This document shows positions 47,997 to 57,754 of a stretch of DNA of 64,000 nucleotides, piece by piece. How positions within the stretch are numbered: position 1 is the stretch's first letter; the number at the start of each line of letters is the position of its first letter. Under the pieces are notes generated by a model. That model was not told the DNA's origin. It worked only from the letters and a program-made list of their open reading frames with translations, and ran no database searches. Origin of the DNA: CAISIP01 sp038326025 (GTDB lineage: Bacteria; Pseudomonadota; Gammaproteobacteria; Burkholderiales; Burkholderiaceae_C). The translations under genes and the position numbers were made by a program. The DNA is taken from contig JBBQJP010000021.1 in the NCBI GenBank assembly GCA_038326025.1, positions 1-64,000 on the forward strand, written 5' to 3'.

Positions 47997-50900
47997 ATGA
48001 ATGAAAGCGAGTGTATGGCCGCGGCTACCAAGGACTGTCCCCGGTGTTCCGTCGCCAATCCGGCGCAAATGCGTTTCTGCGGAAGTTGTGGTGCCGCGCT
48101 GACGCAGCAATGCGCACAGTGCGGCTTCAGCAATCCGGCGGGGTTCCGGTTCTGCGGCGGCTGTGCAGCGTCGCTGACCGGCATGGCGCCTGACGCTGCG
48201 TTAGCGCGCGCTGAAGGCGCCCCGCCGCCGTCCGGCATCGGACACGACGCGGAGCGCCGGCAGCTGACCGTCCTCTTTGTCGACCTGATCGACTCGGTCC
48301 GCCTGTCCGAGTCGCTGCTGGCCGAGGACCTGCGCGACCTGTTGCTCGCCTACCAGGGCGCGGTGGTCAAGGCCATCGAAGAGGGCGGCGGGCATGTCGC
48401 GCAGTACCTCGGCGACGGCATCCTGGCCTACTTTGGCTACCCGGTGGCACACGAGGACGACGCCATCCAGGCGGTGCGCGCCGCGCTGCGCTGCGTCTCG
48501 GGCATGGGCAGGCTGCGTGAAGCCGGACAGGTGGCCGACGCGATCCACATCCGCGTGGGCGTGCACACCGGCGTCGGCGTGATCGGGGAGATCGGCGCCG
48601 GAAGCCACCAGGAACGCCTGGCCATCGGCACGGCGCCGAACATCGCGGCGCGCATCCAGTCGCTGGCCGGCACCGACGAAGTTATGGTCAGCGCGGCCAC
48701 GCGCGTGCTGGCCGCCGAGATGTTCGAGTATGGGCCCGAGCAGGAGGTCACGCTCAAGGGCATTGCCAAGCCGGTGCAGGTCAGCCGGGTGCTGACTGCG
48801 AAGGACACCCAGCATCTGATCGCGCAGAACAAGAAACTGGGCGTGCGGCCGCTCATGGGAAGGGCGCAGCAACTGGCGGTGCTGCAACAGCAGTTCGATG
48901 CCGCCGCGCGCCAGCGCGGCAGCACGGTGCTTGTCAGCGGCGAGGCCGGCATCGGCAAATCGCGCCTGATCTACGCCTTTGCGTCCGGGCTGTCCAGCGA
49001 TGCGCTGCAGCTCAGCGCGCGCTGCGCGCCGCATGAGCAGAATAGCCCCTTGTTGCCGCTGGTGGAGCTATTCGGGCAGATGTTCGGCATCACCTCGCAG
49101 AAGCTGGACGCGTTCGACGAGAGGCGCATTCGCCAGCTGCTGCAGCACTCGGAAGACCCGGACGCCTTTGCGCTGCTGATCGACTTCCTGTCGCTCAAGA
49201 CCAGCGGCACGGTTCCCGATGCGGCGTTGTCATCGGCCAGACGCCGCGACCGCACCCTGAAGCTGCTGCGCGAGTTACTGCTGGGCGAGGCGGCTAAGCG
49301 ACCGGTGGTGCTGTTCGTCGAGGACATGCACTGGATCGATCCCTCGACGCTTGAGTTCATCGATACGCTGCTCGAAGCCGGCGCCCAGGTCGGGCTGATG
49401 CTGGTCTTCACGGCGCGGCCCGCCTTCGAAAGCCCCTGGGGCTATCGGCCCTACCTTATGAAGCTGGAGCTGGAGCGGCTGGGGGCGGCGGAAGCCGAGG
49501 CCCTGATGCGCTCGGTCACCGGCGACAAGCAGCTGCCCGACATCGTGCTCAAGGACCTGCTGGCCCGGGCCGACGGCGTGCCGCTATACCTGGAGGAGAT
49601 GACGAAGGCGGTCATCGAGTCCGGCCTGCTGCGCACCAATGCGGGAAACTACGAGCTCAACCTGCCCTCGACGCTGCGCGACTCGCTGGCCGCGCGGCTG
49701 GACCATCTGGGCACCGCCAAGGGTGTCGCCCAGCTGGCGGCGGTGATCGGACGCAGCTTCGCCTACCGCGTGTTGGCGGCCATCTCGCCGGACGACATCC
49801 TGGTCTTGCGGCGCCACATCGACCATCTGGTGCGCGTCGAGCTGGTCCACCTGGACCCGTCGGTCGGCCTGGAAACCTATGTGTTCCGGCATGCGCTGAT
49901 CCGCGATGCGGCCTACGACTCGCTGCTGCGCAAGGAGCGCGAGGAATTGCATGGCCGCGTCGCCACCGCGCTCAAGGCCATCGTCGCCGTCGAATGCGAG
50001 CAGCGGCCGGAAATCCTGGCCTGGCACTTGGAGCGCGCAGGACAACTCGACGCAGCCGTGACCAGCTGGACCGAAGCCGGCCAGAAGGCCATGGCACGCG
50101 CCGCGCACCGAGAGTCCATCGCCCACCTGAGCCATGCCATCGAACTGCTCGAGCGCCGGCCGGACTCCGCCGTGCGCAAGCAAACCGAGCTCGGCCTGCA
50201 GCTCACGCTGGGCGGCAACTACATCGCCACGCAGGGCTGGTCGTCGCCGGGCGTCATGGGCGCCTTCAGCCGGGCCCGCGACATCTGCAACACGTTGGGC
50301 CACGGGCGTGAGGTGTTTCCGGCGCTGTGGGGGCTCTGGTCCTACCACCTCGTTACCGGCAACTTCCGTGAAGGCAAGGAGGTCGCGGCGCAATTGCAGG
50401 CCATCGCGGAACCCACCGGCGACCCGAGCCTGCTGGTTCCGCTGGGCCACGCGCGCGGCTACAACCTGATGTTCAGCGGCGAGTACCGCGCCGCGCTCGA
50501 CCTGACGCGCGCCGGCAGCGCACTGTTCGACCTGGAGCTCGAACGCGCACTGGTCGGCGGCTACCAGCAGTCGTCGACGTCGGCGATGTGCAATATCGCG
50601 TCGATCTCGCTGTGGGCACTCGGATTTCCGGACCAGGCGCGGCAGATGGCGGCGCGCCAGTCCGAGATCAGCGACATGGTCCGCAACCGGGCCTGCGACG
50701 CAGTGGACATGGCCGGGCTGCAATGGGGCGTGGCGTCCTTGATCCGCGACACCGCATGGGTCAGGCAGTGCGAGGAAAAAGGGCTGGCGATCTCCGCCGA
50801 GATCGAGAACGTCTTCTGGCCGGCGCTGCTGCGTTTCTATGGTAGCTGGGCCCGGGTCATGGACGGCGACAAACACGCGCTGGTCGACATGGAGGAGTGC

Positions 50901-51353
50901 CTGCAGATCTGGCGCGGCGGCGGCGCCGGGGTGCTGACCACGATGTTCTATGCCTTGTACCTCGATGCCTGCCTGGCGGCGGGCGAGTTCCGCAAGGGCC
51001 TGGATTTCGCGCCCGGCAGCTTCGCCTATGTGGAGAGTTCGGGTGAACACTATTTCGAGACCGAGCTCCACCGCCTGACCGGCGAGCTGCTGGTGGCCCG
51101 CCCGGCGGACCGTGCCGACCCCGCCCTCCTCGAAAACGCGCTCGGCCATGTGGAGCGGGCCATCGAACTGGCGCGCGCAACAGGTGCCCGCTCGTTCGAG
51201 CTGCGGGCCGCCATCAGCCGGCTGCGCATCAGCCAGGGCGGCGCCCGGCAGGCGCAGGCGCAGGACGCCCTGGCCGAGCTCTACCGCGGCTTCACCGAGG
51301 GCTTCGACACGCTGGACCTGCGGGACGCCAAGGCCTTGCTCGGGTCCGACTGA
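47997..51353 (+). CDS. Adenylate/guanylate cyclase-AAA ATPase-TPR regulator with zinc ribbons
   Basis: An 1118-residue multidomain protein. Two zinc-ribbon pairs come first (CPRC...CGSC, residues 14-31; CAQC...CGGC, 39-56). Next is a class III cyclase domain, residues ~88-270, with both metal aspartates (D96, D140 in QYLGDG) and the transition-state Asn/Arg (APNIAARIQ, ~214-221). Then comes a STAND-type ATPase with Walker A GEAGIGKS (315-322) and Walker B VVLFVEDMHWID (~437-448). The C-terminal ~500 residues look like helical TPR repeats. It converges on the isoprenoid operon 54 bp away. ATG 48015 is an alternative start; neither has a clear Shine-Dalgarno. Confidence 0.9.
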   Translation: MNESECMAAATKDCPRCSVANPAQMRFCGSCGAALTQQCAQCGFSNPAGFRFCGGCAASLTGMAPDAALARAEGAPPPSGIGHDAERRQLTVLFVDLIDSVRLSESLLAEDLRDLLLAYQGAVVKAIEEGGGHVAQYLGDGILAYFGYPVAHEDDAIQAVRAALRCVSGMGRLREAGQVADAIHIRVGVHTGVGVIGEIGAGSHQERLAIGTAPNIAARIQSLAGTDEVMVSAATRVLAAEMFEYGPEQEVTLKGIAKPVQVSRVLTAKDTQHLIAQNKKLGVRPLMGRAQQLAVLQQQFDAAARQRGSTVLVSGEAGIGKSRLIYAFASGLSSDALQLSARCAPHEQNSPLLPLVELFGQMFGITSQKLDAFDERRIRQLLQHSEDPDAFALLIDFLSLKTSGTVPDAALSSARRRDRTLKLLRELLLGEAAKRPVVLFVEDMHWIDPSTLEFIDTLLEAGAQVGLMLVFTARPAFESPWGYRPYLMKLELERLGAAEAEALMRSVTGDKQLPDIVLKDLLARADGVPLYLEEMTKAVIESGLLRTNAGNYELNLPSTLRDSLAARLDHLGTAKGVAQLAAVIGRSFAYRVLAAISPDDILVLRRHIDHLVRVELVHLDPSVGLETYVFRHALIRDAAYDSLLRKEREELHGRVATALKAIVAVECEQRPEILAWHLERAGQLDAAVTSWTEAGQKAMARAAHRESIAHLSHAIELLERRPDSAVRKQTELGLQLTLGGNYIATQGWSSPGVMGAFSRARDICNTLGHGREVFPALWGLWSYHLVTGNFREGKEVAAQLQAIAEPTGDPSLLVPLGHARGYNLMFSGEYRAALDLTRAGSALFDLELERALVGGYQQSSTSAMCNIASISLWALGFPDQARQMAARQSEISDMVRNRACDAVDMAGLQWGVASLIRDTAWVRQCEEKGLAISAEIENVFWPALLRFYGSWARVMDGDKHALVDMEECLQIWRGGGAGVLTTMFYALYLDACLAAGEFRKGLDFAPGSFAYVESSGEHYFETELHRLTGELLVARPADRADPALLENALGHVERAIELARATGARSFELRAAISRLRISQGGARQAQAQDALAELYRGFTEGFDTLDLRDAKALLGSD

Positions 51354-51407
51354 ATCCGCCGCAGGTGCGGCCGGGGGGCGCCGGGCACAGGCCGGTGCGC
51401 GACAGGT

Positions 51408-52232
51408 TCAGCGCTCGAAGATCGGAGCATGCGGCATGCCCAGGATCCACGGCGCATTCAACTCGTAGGATCCCAGCACCGAGTCCGCGATGCCGGGCGC
51501 CCGGCCGTCGGCCGGAAGGGTTGTGGCGCCCAGGCCGGGCAGGAATTCGGCCTCGATGCGCACCGAGGTACGCAGCGGGCGCAGCGTGGCCTGGCGCCAG
51601 TCCTTGTTGAACTGCGACAACACGAAGATCGGTCCCAGTGCGGCAGGCATCTGCGACACCACGCTCTGCGCCAGCATCTCGCGCACCGGGTCGAAATGCG
51701 GGAACGCCGCCAGGGGCTGCGGCTCGCCCTCGGCCTCCCAGTCCAGCGCAATCTGGGGTGCGCCGTTCTCGGCATCGATGGCGTAGCGACCTTCACTCAA
51801 CTTGAACCGCGCCAGCTTCTTGGCGTAGCCCCAGAACATCATGCCACCCAGTGTGGCCAGCACACTGTCCAGGAACAGCCTGGGCATGTAGTAGTAAGGC
51901 CCCTGGGCCTGGCTGTCGGAGCGCCCCAGCAGCGCACCCATGGCCCGGCCCAGTGCCCCCGGGCGCAGCATCGTGAACGGGACGCCCACCGTGAACTCCT
52001 GGTAGGTCAGGGTAGGCAATAGCGTCGGCACCGACATCACGGCACGGAACATGGAGTTGAATGACAGGATCACCGGGTGCGTGCCCGGCGGGGTGACGCT
52101 CTGCGGGCCCAGTTCCAGCCCGGCGGGCAGCAGGCGCAGCACCTGCGCGGCGGGCATGGCCACGGTCACGCCACGCAAGGTGCCGGTGCCATACAGGTTG
52201 ACCAGGTTGAACGGGTTGTTTGGGCTGCTCAT
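51408..52232 (-). CDS. Acetoacetate decarboxylase-like protein
   Basis: A 274-residue protein of the acetoacetate decarboxylase (ADC) fold. The segment GMMFWGYAKKLARFKLSEG matches the ADC active-site region, with Lys following Gly-x-x-K; the N-terminal part has the family strands (GPQSVTPPGTHPVILSFNSM). Members include decarboxylases and decarboxylating or aldolase-like enzymes. It starts at ATG 52232 and overlaps the upstream 1145-residue gene by 4 bp. It is the last gene of the isoprenoid operon. Substrate unknown. Confidence 0.8.
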   Translation of the reverse strand: MSSPNNPFNLVNLYGTGTLRGVTVAMPAAQVLRLLPAGLELGPQSVTPPGTHPVILSFNSMFRAVMSVPTLLPTLTYQEFTVGVPFTMLRPGALGRAMGALLGRSDSQAQGPYYYMPRLFLDSVLATLGGMMFWGYAKKLARFKLSEGRYAIDAENGAPQIALDWEAEGEPQPLAAFPHFDPVREMLAQSVVSQMPAALGPIFVLSQFNKDWRQATLRPLRTSVRIEAEFLPGLGATTLPADGRAPGIADSVLGSYELNAPWILGMPHAPIFER

Positions 52233-55200
52233 GGTGTTTCCTTCCGGATGCGATCGGTCTCGGGTTTGATGTCGTCGAGGCGCCTGCCGTAATACCAGTC
52301 CGCGTCCCAGCTCCCGATGGCGATGAGCAGGCGCTCGCGCTCCGATCCGACGGCATCGCGTCGGATGCAGAAGTCGGGCTTTTGCCAGGCCCGCGACAGG
52401 GTGTCGAACAGATCCTGACGCTGGGCCTCGCACAGTTTGCGGGCCATCGCCACCGCCTCGCGCAGCGGCTCGGCAGCGGCCAGCACCTGCTGCAAGCCCG
52501 CCGGGCCGGCGCGCCTGGCATCGCCCGGCATGAGCCCCTTCAGCGGGTCCTTGAACAGGCCATCGAGCTTGGTCGCCAGGCCCCAGGCCTGCTGATCGAG
52601 GTAGTTGCGGCTGGCGTGCTCTGCTTCCAGAGCCAGCTCCTGGATGCTTTGCAGCGACACCAGCAACTGCGTCGTGGCCGCGAGCAGCCCGGCTTCGTCG
52701 GGCCCCTTGCCGCGACCGACGGCGGGATGCTCCGGCGCGTCCGGCAGCAGCCAGGGCGCCAGCGTGTCGAAGTGGTCCTCCATCGCCATGCAGGCCCGGG
52801 CGAACCTTTCCTGGCGCGCGATCATCAGGTCCGCGGACGCGCAGAGCCTTTCGGGAAAACCCTGTCGCGCCACCTGCTGCGCAATGAATGCGCGGTACAT
52901 CGCCGCTTCGGCGTCGAGCCTGCCCGGTCCGCCGCGCGGCAGTCTGGCGGCGGCGTCCATCAAGGCGCGTTGCGCCTGGCGCCAGCGCGCCGTGGTGTCG
53001 GCATTGCCCCACTCGCGCGAGAGCATCGCGTCGATCACGATCTGCGGGTCTATCTTCTCGATCGCGAGCCTAGCCGCTGCGACATCGATGGCGCTCGACC
53101 CGTTTTCCTTGTTGTTGATGCGTGCATTGGACATCAGCGCACCCATGCGGCAAGGGTCCGTGCGGTCCTGCTGGCGTTCCGCTTCCGGGTTCACCTCCAG
53201 CCGGGGACCGTCCTGTGCGCTACCCAACCGGCCCTTGAAGGCCACCGAAGGATCCAGCGTCCATCGCGGCGAACCGGTGCGCGTCATCAGTTGCTCGGCC
53301 AGCGACTCGACCATCGTTCCGCGCACATTGAACGGCCGTATCGCCTGGGCGCTGTACAGGACACCGGCGCCATCGTTGTCCAGGCAGGTGGCCACCAAGC
53401 CCAGCGTCTCGACGATGGACAGGTTGGGGAAATCGTAGATGCGCACCGCCAGCGTCTCCTCGATCTCGCAGACGTCGACCACCTCCTGCAGGTGGCGCGA
53501 TACCCGCACCAGGGACTGGAAGCAGGCCTTGTCGGGGTCGGCGGCGTCGCGGAACTGCTTGAGCGAGTACATCGCCAGCGGAGCCTGGTTGCCCAGCAGT
53601 TCGAGCGCGAGCGCGCGCGCCACTTTGGCCCGTTGCGGAAACCGGGCTTTCGCGCTCTTCTTGGTGCCCTGCTCCAAGCGCAGGGCCTGCGCCCAGGCGT
53701 ACGCCTTGTCCTGGGCCGCCAAATGGCCCAGGCCGGCGTTGTCCTCGTTTTGCACGATCTCGACCAGGGGTTGCACCAGGGCCTGCTGCCCGGCCTCCAA
53801 CGCGGTCCACACTTCGGCGTCCATGCGCAGCAGGCTCTGGCGCGGCTTGTCCACGTCGACCCCGTCGGACAGCCAGGCGCTTGCCGGCTGGACAAAATTG
53901 GCGGTGCGCGCGCCCAGACCCTGGCCTTCGAACCGCGATATGGCGGCAATGTTTTCGTCGACGAAGAAATAGGCCGGCACCACGCCCACGCCTTCGGTCA
54001 CCCATTCGCCGGCCGGCCCTTCGCGCTCCCAGCACACCGGAACCAGAAAGTTCAGCTCGAACCTGGCCCAGTCGCCGACATTGTTGGTCGCCGACGTGAC
54101 CTCCTTGTAACTGGTGGCGGCCAGGTAGACGTAGGCATATTGACCACCGATCGACTTGGCGCCGTCGGGCAGGAGCTGACCCTCCTCCTCCCGAACGGAC
54201 TTGCCGACCGGCATTTCCGGGCGCGCCCACACCCGCAACCGCAGCTTGTGGCATCCGTCGTCGCGATCGAGCACCGAATCCTGCAAGGCGCTGTTGATCG
54301 ACTTGTCCAGGAACGCCTGCAGCTTGTCCTTCATGGCCAGCAGTGGCAGCACGCGCAGGGTGGTCCCGCTGAAGCGGAACGGCCCGGTGATGGATTCGAT
54401 GGCCGACGACAGTGCAGGGTAGAACCGTGGCGCTGACGGCTCCGGTGGCGAAGTTGCTGCCGTTGCCGATGTTGCCGGCGGCACCGCGTCGGGCGGCATG
54501 GGCACGCCGCCGCCATCGCGCCAGCCGCCCTCCTGGCCGCGCCATGCCAGGTTCAGGCTGGGCTGCATGCTCACGTTCACGTCCATCCAGAACGGCAGCA
54601 CCGGCTTGATCTCGGCCACCTCCACGTCACCGTCGTTCCAGCGCCGTTGCACCTCCAGCCCCAGGGTGCGGGCGATCGGCAGTGTCGAATACGCATGCAA
54701 CTGGATCGTATGTCCCCCGCTGAGGTCACCCAACAGCGTGCGGTCCTCGCCCAGCAATCCGCCGCCGTTGAAGGCGTGCGTGACCATCGGGCCATTGGTC
54801 AGGGCCTGGTAACTCAGCTCCTCGGGCTTGTCGGCGCGGCGAAACTGCTTGAGATTGAGCGAGTTCGTGACCATGCCCGGCCCGCCCGGCGCCAGCGCGG
54901 GCGCCATGCGGGCCAGCATCTCCGGCAACATGGCCGGCATCTGGCCGCCCGGCACCTGCGGAAAGATGCGCAGCGCCTGCGCCAGCCACATCGCGTCGCG
55001 GCCAAAACCGCCGAGTGCGTCGGCGACCTGCGAGGCGATAGTCCACGGCGCGATGGGGCTGCGCGTGTCGAACGGCACGCGCAGCCCGGACATCGGTGCC
55101 TCGCGCCGGACCTCCATGAACACCCGTGACTCCAGTCGCCGACCGGCGTAGGCGGCCGGGAAGACATCGGTCTCGACCCGGGCCAGCGTGACCGGCGCCA

Positions 55201-55666
55201 GCGGGTCGCGCACCCAGTCGCTATCGACCGCGGTGACCTTGCACAAGACCTTGGGGAAGCCCGACACCGTGCGCCCCAGCGGCACCGAGTAGTTGTCGTT
55301 GACATAGATGAACGGCGTAATGGTGGCCCAGTCGTGGAACACCCAGCGCCCGTTGACCTTGCGGTACCACTCCAGCGAGACGGCGAAGAAGACCTCCGTC
55401 TGCGCAAACCAGCCCAGGCCGCGCGCCTCGGCCACCTGGCCGTAGTCCAGCACCGACAGGAACACGTACGGCACGGAGGCCCGGAAGCGCCCCACCGACT
55501 CCGGCACGAAGTTCATGTAGCTGTTGCACAGGCGCTGCAAGGCATCCAGATTGGCGCGCAGCGGAAACACGCGCGACGACAAGCCATTGAAGACAAACGG
55601 CGGCTTGAACGGCAGCGGGTTGTTGCTGAGCGTGGGCAGTTGGCGGCTGAACTCTTCGGGCGTCAT
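52229..55666 (-). CDS. Large protein with two ADC-like domains and a helical tail
   Basis: An 1145-residue protein of an unusual type. Residues ~10-280 look like an ADC-like domain (VPYVFLSVLDYGQVAEARGL; GRTVSGFPKVLCKVTAV, keeping the GFPK-like Lys). A second, related region spans ~395-660 (YAYVYLAATSYKEVTSATNN; VPVCWEREGP; VVPAYFFVDENIAA). Residues ~860-1145 are mainly helical with no recognised family. Start ATG 55666 (MTPEEFSRQLPTLSNNPLPF). It lies between the polyprenyl synthase and the single-domain ADC-like gene. It may be a multienzyme carboxylic-acid processing protein; this is inference. Confidence 0.65.
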   Translation of the reverse strand: MTPEEFSRQLPTLSNNPLPFKPPFVFNGLSSRVFPLRANLDALQRLCNSYMNFVPESVGRFRASVPYVFLSVLDYGQVAEARGLGWFAQTEVFFAVSLEWYRKVNGRWVFHDWATITPFIYVNDNYSVPLGRTVSGFPKVLCKVTAVDSDWVRDPLAPVTLARVETDVFPAAYAGRRLESRVFMEVRREAPMSGLRVPFDTRSPIAPWTIASQVADALGGFGRDAMWLAQALRIFPQVPGGQMPAMLPEMLARMAPALAPGGPGMVTNSLNLKQFRRADKPEELSYQALTNGPMVTHAFNGGGLLGEDRTLLGDLSGGHTIQLHAYSTLPIARTLGLEVQRRWNDGDVEVAEIKPVLPFWMDVNVSMQPSLNLAWRGQEGGWRDGGGVPMPPDAVPPATSATAATSPPEPSAPRFYPALSSAIESITGPFRFSGTTLRVLPLLAMKDKLQAFLDKSINSALQDSVLDRDDGCHKLRLRVWARPEMPVGKSVREEEGQLLPDGAKSIGGQYAYVYLAATSYKEVTSATNNVGDWARFELNFLVPVCWEREGPAGEWVTEGVGVVPAYFFVDENIAAISRFEGQGLGARTANFVQPASAWLSDGVDVDKPRQSLLRMDAEVWTALEAGQQALVQPLVEIVQNEDNAGLGHLAAQDKAYAWAQALRLEQGTKKSAKARFPQRAKVARALALELLGNQAPLAMYSLKQFRDAADPDKACFQSLVRVSRHLQEVVDVCEIEETLAVRIYDFPNLSIVETLGLVATCLDNDGAGVLYSAQAIRPFNVRGTMVESLAEQLMTRTGSPRWTLDPSVAFKGRLGSAQDGPRLEVNPEAERQQDRTDPCRMGALMSNARINNKENGSSAIDVAAARLAIEKIDPQIVIDAMLSREWGNADTTARWRQAQRALMDAAARLPRGGPGRLDAEAAMYRAFIAQQVARQGFPERLCASADLMIARQERFARACMAMEDHFDTLAPWLLPDAPEHPAVGRGKGPDEAGLLAATTQLLVSLQSIQELALEAEHASRNYLDQQAWGLATKLDGLFKDPLKGLMPGDARRAGPAGLQQVLAAAEPLREAVAMARKLCEAQRQDLFDTLSRAWQKPDFCIRRDAVGSERERLLIAIGSWDADWYYGRRLDDIKPETDRIRKETP

Positions 55667-55692
55667 GGCGGATCCTTGGTCTTCGGTGAGGC

Positions 55693-56739
55693 CTAGCTGC
55701 GTTCGATGGCCCAGACCGGCAGCGCTTCGATGAAGCGCTTGTCGGGTGAGTCGGGCAAATGGCGGTAGATCTGCGTGAACTCGTGGTGTGCCGCACCGGC
55801 CAGGCCATGCGCGACCTGGCGCGCGTAGTCGCAGCAACCATAGCTGTTCATGCGCTCGCGCACCCAGCGCTGGTCGTCGTCGCTGCGATCGACACGCGTT
55901 TGACCCAGGAAGTCTTCTAGCCGGGCACGCTCGTCGGGTGCAGCCTGTTCGAACAAGCGGATCAGCATCAGCGTGCGCTTGCCCTCGCGGATGTCACCGC
56001 CCAACTCCTTGCCGTAGGCCTTTGCGTCGCCCTCCAGGTTGAGCAGGTCGTCCTGGATCTGGAACGCCGCACCCAGGAAGAAGCCAAAGCGGATCACGCG
56101 GTCGATATCGGCACCAGCGACACCGCCGATCAGCGAGCCGATCCGGCTCGGATGGATGGTGGCCAGCCAGCAGGTTTTCTTGAGCACCATCAACAGGTAG
56201 TCGGCTTCGGTCACGTCGCTGACGTTGTCGCGTCGCCAGCCCAGTTCCAGCGCCTGGCCCTCGGCCGATTCACGCGCCATGCGCTCGGTTTCCTCCAGAA
56301 TCTGCAGCGCCAGACTGGAGCCCAGCACATGGCGGTTGTCGAGCAGGGGTTTCATCGACACCAGCGACAGCATGTCGCCGACATTGAGCGCGATCGGCAG
56401 CCCTTCGCGCACATGCAACGCCGGCTGGCCGCGGCGCTGCTCGCTCTCGTCCTCGATGTCGTCGTGGATCAGCATGGCGTTGTGCATCAACTCGATCGAC
56501 ACCGCGGTGCGGACCGCGGCCTCGGTGCTGGCGCCGTGCGCGCGCGCGGTGGCGATGCACAGGCTGGGGCGAAAACCCCGGCCACCGCGCCGCGGGTAGT
56601 CGGGCAGCAGGTCGTAGAGGTAGCGGCTCGGTTCACCGGTGGGCAGATAACGGAACAACAGCTCGCGCGTGATCGCCGAGTATTCCTTCAGGATCGACAC
56701 CACGAGCTTTTCGTCGCGGGAGTCGGCGGCGGCTGGCAT
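55693..56739 (-). CDS. Polyprenyl (trans-prenyl) diphosphate synthase
   Basis: A 348-residue head-to-tail prenyltransferase. The first aspartate-rich motif is HDDIEDES (D93-D97) and the second DDLLNLEGD (230-238, with Asn at the last D position). GGDIREGKRTLM is the conserved region after it. The text MHNAMLIHDDIEDESEQRRG and GWRRDN...EADYLLMVLKKT resemble type III geranylgeranyl diphosphate synthases. Ala and Met precede the first motif, so chains longer than C15 seem possible; length cannot be fixed. It sits 14 bp downstream of an unknown gene. Confidence 0.88.
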   Translation of the reverse strand: MPAAADSRDEKLVVSILKEYSAITRELLFRYLPTGEPSRYLYDLLPDYPRRGGRGFRPSLCIATARAHGASTEAAVRTAVSIELMHNAMLIHDDIEDESEQRRGQPALHVREGLPIALNVGDMLSLVSMKPLLDNRHVLGSSLALQILEETERMARESAEGQALELGWRRDNVSDVTEADYLLMVLKKTCWLATIHPSRIGSLIGGVAGADIDRVIRFGFFLGAAFQIQDDLLNLEGDAKAYGKELGGDIREGKRTLMLIRLFEQAAPDERARLEDFLGQTRVDRSDDDQRWVRERMNSYGCCDYARQVAHGLAGAAHHEFTQIYRHLPDSPDKRFIEALPVWAIERS

Positions 56740-56753
56740 GGGCGGGCCTCCAG

Positions 56754-57686
56754 TCAGGCAGCCGCCGTGCCGATGGCGTCACCAGCGCAGTCCTGCGCGA
56801 TGCGCACCGACAGGCTGCCCCATTCCTGGCCCTGTCCGTCGACCAGCGCGGCCACATGGCGACCGGGAGCGGATTGTTCGCACAGGGCCAGTCGCACATG
56901 CACATGGCCTGGCTCGCTGTACACGACCACATCGCCGGGACCGGCGGCGCCGGCTCCCTCGCACGACCATTTGGCGTGCAGCGCAGCAAGGTCGGCACCC
57001 GGCTCCAGCGACACCGCCATCTCGGCCGGCTGACGTGCAACGCATTCGACCGTGATCTTGGCACGCGGACCCGTCGCGCTGGCGGGCGCTGCAGGCGACG
57101 CTGCAGATGGGGCTGCAGACGTCGCCGCAGATGCCGCTTCGGTGGCACCGGCCGGCGCGCCCGGCGCGGATGGCCAGCCGGCGGCCTGTCCCGCCATCGG
57201 GGCCATCGGGGCCAGGCTATCGGCCCAGGCGCGCAACAACAGCACCCACGGCACGGCCATCGACGACGCGGCCTGTCCCAGCGGACCCGCCAGGTTCTGC
57301 GCCCACGCGCCGGCCGCGTCGGCGGCAAATCCGGGGTTGGCATATCCGGGGCCGGCAGATCCGAAGCCAGGCGGCGAAAAACGCTGCGCCGCTTCCTGGC
57401 CACGGCGCATGTACTCGTCGATCACCTGATAGGCGGTGTTGACGCCGCGCTCGACAAAACCCTGCATCGTGGCCTCGGCCGCGCCGCTCATGGCGCGACT
57501 GGTATCCAGGCTCTGGCGTACCGCAGCGCCCATACCCGACCCCAGCGCCGCGCCGAGCGCTCCGTTCAAGGCCGCGCCCATCGAGGGTGGCAGGCCCAGC
57601 GGCGGGCGCCGCTCCGGCGCCTGCCGATGCGGTGCGGGACGCCGGACGCGGGTACTGTCGTCGGCTTCGGTTTCAGCTTCATTCAT
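56754..57686 (-). CDS. Ala/Pro/Gly-rich protein of unknown function
   Basis: A 310-residue protein. A charged N-terminus (DDSTRVRRPAPHRQAPERRP) is followed by an Ala/Gly-rich helical region (residues ~30-120) with FVERGVNTAYQVIDEYMRRG, then a Pro/Ala linker. A C-terminal beta-rich domain (residues ~205-305, CVARQPAEMAVSLEPGADLA; VYSEPGHVHVRLALCEQ) completes it. The start ATG 57686 is preferred because AGAGGA is upstream; the TTG at 57692 gives two extra residues. It lies between the FAD enzyme and polyprenyl synthase genes. No family recognised. Confidence 0.6.
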   Translation of the reverse strand: MNEAETEADDSTRVRRPAPHRQAPERRPPLGLPPSMGAALNGALGAALGSGMGAAVRQSLDTSRAMSGAAEATMQGFVERGVNTAYQVIDEYMRRGQEAAQRFSPPGFGSAGPGYANPGFAADAAGAWAQNLAGPLGQAASSMAVPWVLLLRAWADSLAPMAPMAGQAAGWPSAPGAPAGATEAASAATSAAPSAASPAAPASATGPRAKITVECVARQPAEMAVSLEPGADLAALHAKWSCEGAGAAGPGDVVVYSEPGHVHVRLALCEQSAPGRHVAALVDGQGQEWGSLSVRIAQDCAGDAIGTAAA

Positions 57687-57754
57687 CGGCAATCCTCTGA
57701 TGGGCCATGTGAAATGGAATCGTGTCGTACGCGGTCAATGGACGGCCCTGCGTA

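Noticed and set aside
52220..54436. A 738-codon plus-strand frame opposite the ADC-like gene
   Set aside because: The minus-strand genes have coupled starts, family motifs and operon order. The plus frame has none.
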